Of a stretch of 64,000 bases of DNA, positions 1 to 12,415 are shown one piece after another (position 1 is the first letter of the stretch; each line of letters begins with the position of its first letter). The notes under the pieces were generated by a model that saw nothing but the letters and a program-made list of their open reading frames with translations, was not told where the DNA came from and searched no databases. The position numbers and the translations under genes are program-made. The stretch comes from Podospora bellae-mahoneyi (taxonomy: Eukaryota > Ascomycota > Sordariomycetes > Sordariales > Podosporaceae). The stretch covers positions 5,022,001 to 5,086,000 of the forward strand of contig NW_026946359.1 in assembly GCF_035222275.1 (NCBI RefSeq). Reading direction: 5' to 3'.

Positions 1-742
1 TTTGTGGGGGATTGGTAAAGGGTAATGATAATATGGGGGGAACCATGGGCGTGGGATTTTCTTTTTCGGGGGGTTATGGTTTTGGGTCGGGATTTTGTGT
101 ATTTATTTCTGCTTATAGAAAGCTTGTTTGTACTTGCTTCGGAGGATCAAGACTTGTTCGACACCTGCGGAGAATGTTGCAATGTGGTCGAGGGCAACGA
201 CCCTCTCGATTGTTTGTTTGCTTTCGCATCACCACAACTACAGCATCGTACATCAACGGCCAAAAGAAAATTAAGACACCCACCCACCTGTCAGTGACTT
301 CCAGAGGTACCAACTATCCAGCACAAAATGGCAAAAAATCAAAAAGCTCACCAAGCCACCTAGGGTGGACTCGATTACGAAAACCTCCAAAGGTTTTACT
401 CCAAGAAAGACTCGAACGGACACCCCTCTTGGTGACTCTTTGGTCCTTACCCAAGTCGATGCCGCGACTCCCACACACTGCTAAGCCATTTGGCAAGAGC
501 AGAGCCAGGAGTCTCGTTCGGTGAACAGAGCAGTGGTTGACCTAATATGTAAACCGTGCATTCGTGGGGTTGCTCTGCCTATGTTCGCCACTTTTCCACG
601 ACCTCATCTTCTCTCCTGGCAGCTAGCTGTCTTCTGTGTGGCCCCTGCTTGAACAAACGGTATTCAACATTACAAGAGGGCAACTCCCCTCTTCTATCTT
701 CAATGTGTAAACAAGGGTCTAGCCCACAAACATATCATTAAT
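1..742. other. Intergenic, left edge of window
   Basis: I see no supported gene here. Short open frames exist on both strands but have low-complexity or random-looking translations and no splice-linked partners. A pair of pol III A-box-like (478-488) and B-box-like (409-417) matches on the minus strand was examined and rejected as a tRNA. The last part is probably the 3' flank of the thioesterase gene that ends at 743. Confidence 0.6.
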
Positions 743-2068
743 CTACAACTTCGACTCCTTCGCTTCCTTTTCAGGCGGCTGCAACCTCACAAGACCCTGC
801 CACACAGCGTTAGCATCCGTCACGTCACTCTCGAAGCAGAAAAAGACTCACCTCCTGCACACAAGTAGCCAACAACGTCCCGTCCTTTGCAAAAATCTTC
901 TGCATCACCACCCCCCTCCCATCCCCAGCCCACGGACTCTCCATCTCATTCATCATCCACTCATCCGCCTTGACCCTCTTCGGCTCGTGGAAATAAATCG
1001 TATGGTCCAAGCTCACCATCATGCCCAACGTCGGTCGTCCAGCCATATCCCTCGGATCATCACCCATCCCCTCCCACTGATGCAGCGTCCTGACCTTCTC
1101 CTGCATGTCGGGCTTCAGCTTGTCAAAGTCTTCTGGTTTGAACTGGGGAAACCTCCACAGGTTATGAAGTCTAGTTACGGTGCCGATGAAGTAGCTGTCG
1201 CTGATGTAGGCCAAGGCCTCGAGATGAGCGGCGGTGCCACCGGTGATTTTCCCTCTTGACCGCAGCCATTGGCGTGTCTTTTTATCGCGGGGATCGGTGG
1301 ACGTGCCGCTGGGGGAAATGATTTGGATCTGTGTTCCTTGGAAGGGGCCTTGGGTCATGGAGGGGGGTTCACCGTCGTAGTCGTCCGGCGGGGGTTGGAC
1401 GGGGAGTTTGGTGGCTGGGTCGATGGGCATAGCGCTGGAGTGGGAGACTTGTGTTCCCGGGGCACCGGAGGAGCCATCCTTGACAAAGGAGATGGTGGTG
1501 GTGAAGATGCAGCGGCCCCGTTGGCGGGCCTGGACGGTGCGAGTTGCGAAGCTGCGGCCGTCGCGGACCTGCTCAACGTGGAAGAGGATGGGGAGGTTGG
1601 AGGCGCCGGCGAGGAGGAAGTAACAGTGGCAGGAGTGGGGGAGGAAGTCGTCGGCTACGGTGCGCTGAGCGGCGGCGAGGCACATGGCGATTACGGCACC
1701 GCCGTAAATGCCACGAGCTCCCGGCGGGTGCCAGGGTTTGCGGGCATTGGTGAAGATGTTCTGGGGGCGGAGGTTAGCATTTTGGATGGCTCGTATTGGT
1801 GGTTCTGTGAGGTGAAGAAGGATTGGGTGTGAGAATCACGGCTTATGGCACATGAGGCCATCCGGGAAGGATATCCCGGTTGAAATGATTCTCATGAGAC
1901 ACAATGGAAGCAGTGAGATTGAGATATCCATGACTTGCCGTCGGCAAGTCAGCCACTCTCACTTACAGGACCTAACACAGCCAACTCTGTCACTTCCAAG
2001 ACATTTTCAATGGGCGCCTTGTTGGGGTCGGGAGGTGGCGGCCTGAGCAATGTTGCGCGGTTCTCCAT
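743..2068 (-). CDS. Peroxisomal acyl-CoA thioesterase (TesB/ACOT8 type)
   Basis: Predicted to hydrolyse acyl-CoA to free fatty acid and CoA in peroxisomes. Three exons on the minus strand: 2068-1967, 1760-852 and 796-743, giving 354 residues. Both junctions are phase 0 with good donors (gtaagt, gtgagt). Exon 2 opens with FTNARKPWHPPGARGIYGGA, the typical double-hotdog TesB N-domain signature. Near the C terminus the splice joins VQE to GLVRL, recreating the family's QEG motif with the catalytic Gln; the family triad is Asp-Gln-Thr/Ser. The last exon encodes 17 residues ending in SKL, a canonical type 1 peroxisomal targeting signal. This supports both the final intron and the location. The chosen start (MENRATLL) is the only Met close upstream of the conserved block, and the open frame upstream of it does not look like protein. 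Family known from sequence signatures; substrate range not readable. Confidence 0.9.
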
Positions 2069-3210
2069 GGTGCGGGTGGCCCGGATATCTTGTCGCGCTC
2101 CTATATATATGACGAAATACCACCAAGTGAGTGATTGTACAAGACTGGTGGTGATACGGAGGACGGTGCGGCGTGCAAAACAGTCAAAAAGACACAGGCA
2201 AGAGAAAACAGCAGGCAATGAGATAAGGCGAATGGTGATATTACAGGACAGGAAACAGTGTTTTCCTTTTAAAAGAACAAGCGCGGCTTGGAGCTGATGG
2301 GTTGGAGATAATCCCAACGTTGCTTTTACCGAGGCTCCTCGGTGCTGGCTGCCGTTAGAGAGAAGTTCGGTCGGTAACAGCCGTCGCAGCCCTGAGGTGG
2401 CACGCCCAGGCCTGTGTCATTGCCAACCCTGCCAATGGAGGAAGCCCCGAACCTGGTCCTGGACCCTGGGGTTGTTTAGTTGAATACCGATAGGGGTATT
2501 TTGATAGAAGGGTACTGAACATGGATGGTCAGTGTCAGTGTGTGAACCTCATCTTGAATCGAGTCTGAGAGCTTTTTTACTTTCTAGAACGCAATTGCAC
2601 ATCTCCATTAAATTCAAGCAATTCCACCTCACGTCCAAAGTGCTATTTATTCTCATGTGAATTCATGTTCTTGATGGCTGTGGCTCAAAATGCTGCCTAC
2701 AAGCATATTCAGTAAAGATGCTATTTTGGGCCATGTCGTTTTGAAACCCCAGGCGCAGGTTTCAGCGTCTCACCCCGCTAAACTCCACTGCCAACAGCAC
2801 ACTCGGCCGCCGGGCCAACCTGTCTGACAGGGTGACAGCTCGAGAACACGTGAATGGGGGCGGGGCAACAGAATTCCAGACGGACAACGTCATTTGGCAT
2901 CGTGGGTCAGGGATGCAGTGAAATGCGGCCATGCTGGTCAAAAGCAACAACTCCGCTCTCCACTCCAGTCCACCTCCACCCCCTATCTACGACTTTATCT
3001 CTGCGAGAGAGTATTCGTAGCTGTGTATTGTTTGAAACCAATAATAGTCACCACCTCCCTACCGACGGTGCAACTCCGAGCTCGGTCCACCACGGGCAGA
3101 CGGACGAGCCACAGCCCATCAACTCAGAAGTGCCTCATTAGCCGCCCGACCGCACGAACACAACGGTTGCTAGACTTGGGAAGCTCAGAGCTAGAATCCA
3201 ACCTACAGTC
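2069..3210. other. Divergent promoter region between thioesterase and oxysterol-binding protein
   Basis: About 1.1 kb between two diverging genes, so it should hold both promoters and 5' leaders. An AT-rich TATATATATG stretch lies at about 2103-2111, some 35-45 bases upstream of the thioesterase start codon. Short open frames in this stretch show no family similarity that I recognise. No other structure seen. Confidence 0.5.
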
Positions 3211-6200
3211 ATGTCGGACGCGGGGGAGAGGTAAGAAAGACAGATAGCTCCTTTGCTAAGAAACCCTAATCAAAATCCATCCTCGTTGCTCCGAGCTCCG
3301 AGCTTCATAGCTTCGCTGGACAACCTGCTGACGGCGGGTGTTTGTTATCTCTAGTTCGCATCGACGAACGAAATCCTCTGCCCTTTCACTCCTGAGACGC
3401 AAAGCTACTGGCGGTGCCGGTGACGACAACATGTCTACAGCTTCGGTCGAGGACACTGGCGCAGCGAGCACCAGTCTTGCCGGCGATTCGACTACCGCAA
3501 CATCCCACGCATCTCTTACCAACGCCCACCAACATTCCAGGGGCCACAGCTCCAAGCTCTCAGTCTCTGGGAGCACCATGGGCCGTACACCATCACACAA
3601 TGCCCCTTCGGTTAGCGGGGCTAAGTCTCCCAATCCGCTGGACAAGGGCGCCTCCCTCGAGTCATCCGTCAGAAAGTTCCGCATCGTTGAAGCTCTCCGC
3701 AACGGTGACACTGCCTCCATCTCCAAAGCCATCCGTGAAAGCGCCGAAGGGGGTCCCCGCACGAGCACCTCATCCTTCAACACAACAACCGGCCCCCTCG
3801 AAGATACCACAATACTTCACCTCGCCATCCAGTGTGCCGAGCAGCCCGTTGTTGAGTACGTTCTGTCTGACGGCGCTGGTTCTCTTGATATCAATGCTCG
3901 GGACAAGGATGGAAATACACCCCTTCATATCGCGGCAGCTCAGGGCCGTAGCCACGTGGTTGGACTCCTTCTAGCAAACAAGGAGATCAACGATGCCATC
4001 GCCAATAACCAGGGCCGCCTTCCAATCGATCTTGCCCGCAATCCCGAAATCTTCCAGCAGCTGCAGCTCTCGAGATCTCTGTTTGCTGAAAACAAGATCA
4101 GGCAAGTTCAGGATCTCATTCTCCACGGCGAGTTCAAAGTCTTGGAGCAGGTGTTGGAGGAACCTCGTTTCAAGACAGTTTTGGATATCAACAGTACCGA
4201 ATTTGCTTCGGACCCAGTTACAGTCCAGGCTGGGGGCACCCTCTTGCACGAAGCCGCACGCGCCAAGAACACTCGTCTAATTCAAGTTTTGCTTCTGCAT
4301 GGCGCCGACCCCTTCCGCCGGGACCGCAAGGGCAAGCTCCCGCAAGATGTTACCAAGGACGAGATCACACGTGCCATGCTGAAGAAGTCACCAGCTGCCG
4401 TAGCGGCGCAAAGGGGGATCCAAGAGAAGGCCGTCCTGGGGTCTGCTGCCCAAGGCGTTATCAACGCGACTCCTGGTGATCCGCTTGCTGGCCGAGAGGC
4501 CCGTGAAATGAAAGGCTACCTCAAGAAGTGGACCAACTATAGAAAGGGGTATCAGCTGCGGTGGTTTGTTCTGGAGGACGGCGTGTTGAGCTACTACAAG
4601 CACCAAGATGATGCAGGCTCAGCCTGCCGTGGTGCTATCAACATGCGCATCGCCAAGCTTCACATGAGCGCTGATGAGAAGACCAAGTTTGAGATCATCG
4701 GGAAGTCATCGGTCAAGTACACACTCAAGGCAAACCACGAAGTCGAAGCTAAGCGCTGGTTCTGGGCCCTCAACAACTCGATTCAGTGGACGAAAGACCA
4801 GGCTAAGGAGGAAGAGAGACAAAAGGCCCATAACGCGGAGTTGCTGAAGCAGGCCAAAGCCGAGATTTCGGGTACTAGCATCTCTGAGCCACCTAGCGAG
4901 AACGCGAGCTACATTGAGCCCCGCGGCAGCATCCAGCTTTCACGGATGCACTCTTCCGGCAAGTCTCACAAGAGCGGACTTCATGGGGCTGGCACTGTGG
5001 ACAGCCATGATGATGACGAATTTGCTGACGCGGCGACGGAGGCTGGCAAGACTGATCATCACGGCGAAGGTGATTATGAAGATGATGACTATGGTGAGGG
5101 TTCGAGTGGGCAGGATGCTCCGCCAGTGAATAAGGATGCTTTCAACATCACTGCCCAGTCGGCTAAGCTGCAGCTCGATACCATGGCACACGTCACAGCC
5201 GCACTACTTCAAGAGGCGAGCAAGAATCCCAGCCTGACTCTGGGCGATACTAAGGCCTCGCAAGCTCTGTCGACTTATGACGCCGCCATCCGCTCGCTTA
5301 CTGGGCTTATTGGTGACCTTTTGCGCATCTCAAAGGACCGTGATGCTTACTGGCAGTATCGCCTTGACCGCGAAAGTGAGATGCGCCGGATGTGGGAAGA
5401 CAGCATGGCCCAGGTAGCCAAGGAGCAAGAGTCCCTTGAGGCTCGCGTCAGTGAGGCTGAGGCCAAGAGAAAAGCTACCAAGCGCATCCTCAAACAGGCT
5501 GTTGAGACCGGCATTCTTGACGAGAGCCAGATACTACCACCACCTGCTGCTTCCACTTCTGCTGCTGCTACTCCAGCTATCGCTGCCACCACCGCTCCTC
5601 ATGATAGCACTCAGGTGGAGACGGCGGCAGCAGACTCTGTGAGCGCAAAGTCCCCCGCCCTGGGAGGCCTTTCGAGACGTGAGACGGTGATTACCCAGAT
5701 CGCCGACATCTCGGATTCAGAGTCAGACGAGGAGGAGTTCTTCGATGCAGTTGATGCCGGCCAGGTCGAAGTATCGCAGTTGCCACCGTCCGAGATCGCG
5801 GAAGCCAAGAGTGAAAACCAGATCGTTGTGTCGGGTGAGAACGACATCAGCGATGCCTTCAAGGGGTACGAAAATGGCATTCGAACCCGTCTGAAGATGG
5901 AAGCAGATAATAGGCCCAAGATTTCACTCTGGGTAAGTTTTCATGCGGCAGGCAGTATTCGAAACTTTCCAGCTAACTGTCTGTAGGGTATTCTGAAATC
6001 TATGATCGGAAAGGATATGACCAAAATGACCCTCCCCGTATCTTTCAACGAACCTACCTCTCTTCTGTACCGGTGCGGCGAGGACATGGAGTATGCCGAC
6101 CTTTTGGATCTTGCGGCCGACCGCTCTGATTCGATTGAGCGTCTGCTCTACGTTTCTGCCTTTGCTGCCAGCGAATACGCTTCGACTATTGGTCGTGTAG

Positions 6201-7183
6201 CCAAGCCTTTCAACCCTTTGCTCGGTGAGACGTTTGAGTACGTTAGACCCGACAAGAACTACCGCTTCTTCATTGAGCAAGTCAGCCATCATCCTCCCAT
6301 CGGTGCTGCTTGGGCCGAATCGCCCAAGTGGACCTACTACGGTGAATCTTCTGTCAAGTCAAAGTTTTATGGTCGTTCCTTCGACATCAATCCCCTCGGT
6401 ACCTGGTTCCTCAAGCTCCGTCCCACCCACGGCGGCAAGGAGGACTTCTACACTTGGCGCAAGGTCACCTCGTCGGTCGTGGGTATCATGACCGGTAACC
6501 CAGTTGTTGACAACTACGGACCAATGGAGATCAAGAACCACACCACGGGTGAAGTCTGCCACATCGAGTTCAAGGCCCGAGGCTGGAAGGCTTCCAGCGC
6601 CTATCTCCTGACAGGCAAGGTGCTGGATGCCAGCGGCCATGTTCGGTTCAGCTTGGGTGGCAGGTGGAACTCCAAGATCTACGCCCGCTTCACACCAGGG
6701 TACGAGGCGACTGTCGAAGAGCCGGCGGGTGGTGACTCCGGGTCTATCTACCGGGGCAGTCTCACCTCGGCCGACCCCAACAAGGCTTTCCTCATCTGGC
6801 AGGCGAATCCCCGCCCCGAAGGCATTCCATTCAATCTCACTCCTTTTGTTCTGACGTTCAATCACATCGATGATAAGCTTCGCCCATGGATCGCGCCAAC
6901 TGATTCCCGCCTGAGACCGGATCAGCGCGCGATGGAGGATGGGGAGTACGATTTTGCCGCTACGGAGAAGAACAGACTGGAGGAGGCGCAGAGAGCGAGG
7001 AGAAGGGAGAGGGAGGCCAGGGGGGAGGAGTTTACCCCGGCGTGGTTCAGCAAGGCGAAGTGTGAGATTACGGGAGAGGAGTATTGGCAGTTTAATGGGG
7101 AGTATTGGAGGAGGAGGCAGAAGGCGGGACCGGAAGGGAGTTATGAGGAGGCTTGGAAGGGTTTGGAGCCCATCTTTGAGTAG
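3211..7183 (+). CDS. Oxysterol-binding protein, ankyrin-PH-FFAT-ORD (Osh1/Osh2 type)
   Basis: Lipid-transfer protein of the OSBP/Osh family acting at ER contact sites. Three exons: 3211-3230, 3355-5932 and 5987-7183, 1264 residues. The 20-base first exon encodes MSDAGE plus two bases of Ser and joins in frame to a Ser-rich segment. If that mini-exon is wrong, the start would be ATG 3431. Domains in order: ankyrin repeats (about residues 155-350), a PH domain (about 383-480, opening [20 protein letters not shown]), an acidic run followed by EFFDAVD (about residue 800), which fits the VAP-binding FFAT consensus, then the sterol-binding ORD. The ORD carries the family fingerprint EQVSHHPP at about residue 962. 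Architecture and length match yeast Osh1/Osh2 and their fungal orthologues. The ORD begins in the middle of exon 2/3, with the intron splitting the SLW/GILKSM region. Confidence 0.92.
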
Positions 7184-8653
7184 AGTCATGAGAGGCTTGG
7201 TGGTGGGGAGACCAAAAGGGGGAGGAGCAGGAGAGGTAAGAAGGGGAAGGGTAATAAGGCTAGGTTTGTGAAGCCGGTTGAGGAGGTAACTGGCAGTGAA
7301 GGACAGGAGGTGAAGGGATGAGTTTGGGTATAGCATGATGATGGGGGAGTTTCGGGGGAAAAGTGAATTGAGGGAGAAGGAATTGAAGGAACCTATATAA
7401 ACTTGGTTGTTCTGCAGGGGAGTAATACGAATTATTTCAACAATTGCGCCCAGTACCTGAGTGTATTATGTGTCAAGTGCAAGAAGCAAAATCAACAATG
7501 CGCAGATTATGAACAACGACCACCACTTTTGAATCAAATGTGGGCAAAAAGTGTCTAAATGTCTGTGAAACCCCCAGAAGGGAGATGTTTCTAGTGATTC
7601 TAACTCCTCCGGGAAGGCTCGAACTTCCAACCTCCTGATTAACAGTCAGACGCGCTAGCCAATTGCGCCACAGAGGATATTGATTGTTTTCTTGTTGAAA
7701 AGGGGGCAAGGAATAAGGCTTTTTGTCGCGTGGATGTGGTGGAGTGAAGTGGAAGCTGGTGGACCGACTCAGGGGGTGATTGTTTACTTTGGTTGGGTGG
7801 GGGACGAGAAGGAGTGACAGATGTGAGCATGCCTGCAGGCTTGGACTTGGGCTGTATATATATATATGTGATGTGCGAGACCTTTACTCGGGTTTACCTA
7901 CTTGGTATCTATGGTGTGAGGGAAGGCTTTTCACGAGACTGAGTGAGACAAGAAGATCATATATAAACTTGAACCTTTTTGGCAGGAAATAGGACTTAAA
8001 TTTTTTTAGCTGTAACAACACGGATACCACCTCGACTGGAAACTGGGTATACAGCAAACGTAATTAAACAGTCCGCTCATGAGATCTCTTTCAGACCCAC
8101 GAGCAAAAAATTATCAGGACAGCCAAGACCCCAAAGTCTCACCCCCCCCCCCACCCCCCTCCCAAATAATCGCACACTATCTTAAAAACTCCCGATGTAC
8201 TTGACCTGTCTCCCCCATCTCAGATCAAACCTTATTTTATTCACTTGTCGTCTTCTTCCCCATCCACACCCGATATATCGTTGTGTCACCCGTCATGGCA
8301 ACAATCATTTTTTTTTTTGCTGTCCCCTTGATATCCTTCCCCCTCTTTCATAGGTTCAAAAAGCTGTTGGGTATTGTACTCCTACAACGCCCTTCCCTTC
8401 TTCCCCAAAACCTTTTTTTGGCCCACGAGGGCAGCTGTTGATACAACCGGTCATGGAAGTGCCCTGGGCCTTTAAGCCCAAATGGGCGATGCTGTGATTG
8501 CGCCGAGTAGAATGCAAAAAGAAAACGCCGAAAAAGAATCAGAAACGATTCAGCGAGAATCCAAACAGCGCGCCGAGATCATGATGTCTACTGGCGGCGA
8601 GCCACATGTGCAGCTCATGTGCTGTACGCTGTGTCGAAGTGGATGAGTATGAA
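7184..8653. other. Intergenic region between convergent genes, with tRNA-Asn
   Basis: About 1.5 kb between the 3' ends of the oxysterol-binding protein gene (+) and the Red1-like gene (-). It holds the tRNA-Asn gene at 7604-7677, a short TA run at about 7856-7866 and homopolymer C and T runs near 8140 and 8310. The rest shows no coding signal and is probably 3' untranslated sequence. Confidence 0.55.
7604..7677 (-). tRNA. tRNA-Asn (GTT anticodon)
   Basis: 74 bases read on the minus strand, beginning TCCTCTGTGGCGCAATTGGC and ending CGGAGGAG including the discriminator G. The acceptor stem pairs TCCTCTG with CGGAGGA (one G-U). The anticodon arm is CTGACTGTTAATCAG with GTT in the loop, and the T-arm carries GTTCGAG. 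There is no intron. The sequence is identical to the plus-strand copy at 21103-21176. The first run of five T residues downstream on the transcribed strand is at 7550-7546, about 53 bases past the gene, unlike the close terminator of the other copy. Confidence 0.97.
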
Positions 8654-11600
8654 TCAAAGCGTTACTCCTTCCAAGTTGAGCACCTTGCTCTTATCTCCAA
8701 GGAACTCGGAGCGGAACTTGATGATGCCTCGAGCGATAACGTCGAAGTCTCTAACCTTTTGGGCCTTGTATACCTGAAGTAGCTCACGGAGCCCTTGATT
8801 GAACCGAGCTCTTTGTTCGCCGGTGAAGTCTGATTTGCCAAGTTCCAGAAGGATTTGGTCATCTGGGGTAAAAAGAAGACCAGTAAGTCAGCGCCGGGAG
8901 GGGGGAGGATGGAAAGAAATGAGAGCTCTGATGTTAGCAGCCCGTCAGAACTTGGGGAGAACTTACCAAGAATTTTGATGTTGCTAAAGTGCTGGAACTC
9001 GCAGTTTTCAGGGCACTGTTGATTGTTCAGTTCATACGGACAGAGCGGCTTTTGCACATCGACCCTGCTGCTGTATGTCAAGGATTTGACGCCGTTAGGC
9101 ACGGTCTGTTCAAACTCGGGATGGAAGCGATAGGCACGGAAAATATGCAGAGGGCTCTTATACGGCATAAAGGCACGGTCCTGCTTCTTGATGGGGTTGC
9201 GAATTTCCTGTCATACTGTCAGCCATGCATCTGAAGAACCCAGAGAAAAGACATGTACTTCTCCTGTTGCCTCGACTTCGACTTCTTGCACCTTCTCCCG
9301 AGGCTGAGCAGCACTCGATATTTGATCAGGTAATGGGACTGGTGGATGCTCCGCCTCATTCACGTTGCTGTCAACAATGCCGCTAATAATAGATTCCGCT
9401 GTGGTTGGACTGGGCGCTTCAGAATCAATCTCCATGGGCGTCGTTTCATCGACTTCTTGGTTAGTAGAGGGCTGAGGTGTCTCAAGGACTGCAGCTGGAG
9501 CACTCTCATCATCTGCTCGGACATCTGGATTACTGTTGGGTAGAGAGCCTTCCACAGATTGGCGGCTCTCTGACTCGCCACCGTCCACAGACATGACGCT
9601 TTGGGCTTGTGCCAAGTCACTGCTGCTGGGATACTGGGAACCGCTGGAGCTTGGTGTGTCGCTGCTGAGAGCTTGCTTGGGTTCATCGGCTTGTTGGGGC
9701 GGAATATCTGTCTGTGACGGCTCACCTGAAGTTTTGACTTCATCAACCGAGACTGCCTCTGTCACCTGCGCACCGTCAGGAGCCAGAGACGCACCAGAAG
9801 ATGAGAGCCCCTCGACATCAGCCGATGCTACCCCTTGCGGCGGAGGCACTTCTATTACTTATTAGTTGTTCGTCTAGACTACGAAGTCATATAAATCATG
9901 AAATTAAGTACCTGTCCTATCATCTCCAGAGTTGAGCCCGCTATCTTGGGGCGCCTCTCTGTCAGATGGCGTGCTGACCTGGTCCGACTGGGCAGCCAGC
10001 ATCTCCTTCTCAATCTCCGCTTGTAACAACGCCTCCTCTGTACGTAGCTGCTCCAGACGCCGCCGTTTCTCTTCAAGGGCAGCAAGGCGGCCGTGCTGTG
10101 CGGCTTTCTGTGCCGGGTTAGAAGTTGCGGTATCTGAAGCCTTGGGAGGCCTAATCGACGTGGCTTCCGGGGTGGGCTGAGGAGTTGGCCTGTCTGACTG
10201 AGCAGGGCTACTCAAGACAGGAGTGCCAGCATTCTTAGGTTCTGGTGTTTGGCCTGACTGAGTCTGTGCCCGCGAACCTGCTTGGGGCAACTTCGCTTTC
10301 CGCTTTGCTTCAGCCAATGCAATCATCCTTCGCATTTCCTGAATCTCTCTCTCCTTGATGGTGAGTTCAGTGTGCCGTTTTCCTCCCAAGGCTGGGCCAG
10401 TTGGTGGTGTGTGCAAAGGGGTTATAGAAGTTGACAATTGTCGCTGTGGGAGGTTTGTCAATGGAGGGAAATCACGAATGGATGGCCCACGTGATGCAGT
10501 CGGACCATCTTTCGACTGGATTGATGATGGCTCGTCAGTGGGAGAACCCATATCCATGTCCATCTCTTCATCGTCCGAAACGTCGCTAACGTCAATGATG
10601 AGAGAGGCTTCTTGGCGTAACTGACCAAAAGGCCGCTTTGTTGATCCAGCAGCGGATGGGTAGTCAACGAAATCAGCAGCGACCGGTCGCTTGCGCTGAC
10701 TTGCCGTGTTGAGCTGAACGTTGGTAGATCCAACGATGCCAGGAAAGGGTGGTGTTGGCAGGCCACTATTCTGAACAGCGAGGGTGCCTGGCTGGGAACT
10801 GGCAAAATTCAAGGTCATGCTTGAGGTGCCGGCAGGTTGTTGTTGCGGTGTAGCAACCGTAGCAGTATTCGCAGGAGTTTGAGAACCTGCCTTTCCAGCT
10901 CCAGACGCTTGCGCCTCTCGAGCCTTCTGCAAGGCTGCGATCTTCTCCTGGAGGATGCGTTCTTTTTCTCCTCGAATCTTGGCTTTCGGTCCCGCAGGCG
11001 GGGTAGGCTTCGGTGCTTCAGCCGGAGCTGGTGCTGGCGCTGGCGATGGCGCTGCCGCTGGGTTTGGTGGTACAACTGCGGGCTTTGGGGGAACGACAGC
11101 CGGCCCTTTTGCAGCCTTGGCGGCGAGGAGACGAGCAATGCGATCCTTACGCTCTTCCCCTTTACTCTTGGTTACTGGCCCCGCCGTATCCTTGGACTCA
11201 GGTTGTGTCCCTTGTGCTTGGGCCGTCGTGGGACTATCCGCACTTGCGCCTGGCGACGGGACAGTCTGTGCTTCCGCCTTTGCCTTCTCTACAACAGGCT
11301 TGGGCAGTTCAAGATGAAGATCTCCAAACAAGGCTTTGATCACCTTCTCATCAAACCCTTCGTCGAGATAGGTTTGATATTTAACTCCAAGGGCCCACAA
11401 CCGTAGGATTGCTTTTTGGGCCTCCTTCTTGGCTTCTGGCACCGATTTGAAGGTGTCCAAATAATTGGCGGGACTTTCTGGAGTGCCATTGGCATTCGGA
11501 ACCGTGGACGACTGTGGCTGCAGGCCGGGCAAGCCAACATTTGTCACAGGCGGGACGGTTTCTGAAGGGTTGTTGGACTGTGGTTTTACGACATTGGAAG

Positions 11601-12415
11601 GTCCGGCTCCTTGGGATTGGGATGCGGGGGTTTCGTTCGAGCTTTCTCTGGGTGATAGGAATGGAGAGTAGGACGCGGACCTATCGCGAGCTGCAAAAAT
11701 TTTGTTAGCGACCTCTTGTGGCATTACAAAGGCATAACTTACAGGCAGTGCCATTGGCCTTGGACCCAGTCTCACCTTCGTCTTCATCATTGCCATAGAA
11801 GCCACCCTCCGGTGTATCAGACGCACTGGTGGGTTGACTGGCGACTGTACTCGGGACAGCGCTTGGCTGTGTGACAGGAAGCTTTTTGGCAGTCTGTTTC
11901 GGGGGGCTGGCCGGCGGTGGTGACTTTTGCGTATCATCATAAAGATCCTCAAACTGGCCCTCACTCAACTCGCCTTCCTCCATCTCGATGCTGACGGCCA
12001 CTTGGGCAGCGGGTGCCACAGGTTGTGGGGGCTTTGTGCCAGGAATTACGATTTGCTGGGCAGAATGAAGGTTTGGAATGGTGGGCGTGTATGAAACTGG
12101 CAACGGCTGTGCCCATGGATTTGCTGGTGGAGGTGCGGCTGGGAAAGCATTGCCCATAGCGCTGTTTGCTCCCATCCCAAGACCAGGTATGTTGCTCGCA
12201 TTGTAGTTGAAAGAGCCTTGAGCTGCATTCTGGTGGGCTTCGGGCGGCGGCGGGAAGGCACTCGGAGCACCGTATGTCGGCGGCGGAGGAAAGGGTGGTG
12301 CAGGGTAGGCAGTGGGGGGTTGGTAACCGTACGGAGACTGCGCCGGTGGAGGGGGAGCGGGATGGCCCTGATATTGATTGTATGGCCATGGAATAAAGCC
12401 TGGAAACTGTGACAT
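8654..12415 (-). CDS. Red1/ZFC3H1-like zf-C3H1 protein (nuclear RNA surveillance)
   Basis: Five exons on the minus strand: 12415-11743, 11690-9912, 9851-9259, 9207-8967 and 8862-8654, 1164 residues. Start MSQFPGFIPWPYNQYQ opens a long proline- and alanine-rich disordered region. Mid-protein segments are predicted coiled coil (for example RLAALEEKRRRLEQLRTEE). Near the C terminus the sequence PLCPYELNNQQCPENCEFQH matches the putative zinc-finger family PF10650 (C-x8-C-x4-C-like spacing then C-x3-H), spliced to a helical tail. This finger and layout are those of S. pombe Red1 and human ZFC3H1, scaffolds of the MTREC/NURS/PAXT complexes that pass nuclear RNA to the exosome with Mtr4. The assignment rests on the finger and overall layout; the disordered parts carry no family information. 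It shares an 876-bp divergent promoter with myosin. Confidence 0.8.

Noticed and set aside
396-490. tRNA-like A box (TGGCTTAGCAG) and B box (GTTCGAGTC) on the minus strand
   Set aside because: Spacing would allow a tRNA with long variable arm, but the acceptor stem does not pair, the T-stem has at least two mismatches and the anticodon loop has the wrong size.
6359-7336. 325-codon minus-strand open frame
   Set aside because: Antisense of the conserved ORD domain of the oxysterol-binding protein; no similarity of its own.
10837-11406. Plus-strand open frames of 108-189 codons opposite the Red1-like gene
   Set aside because: Shadows of the Ala/Pro-rich disordered region.
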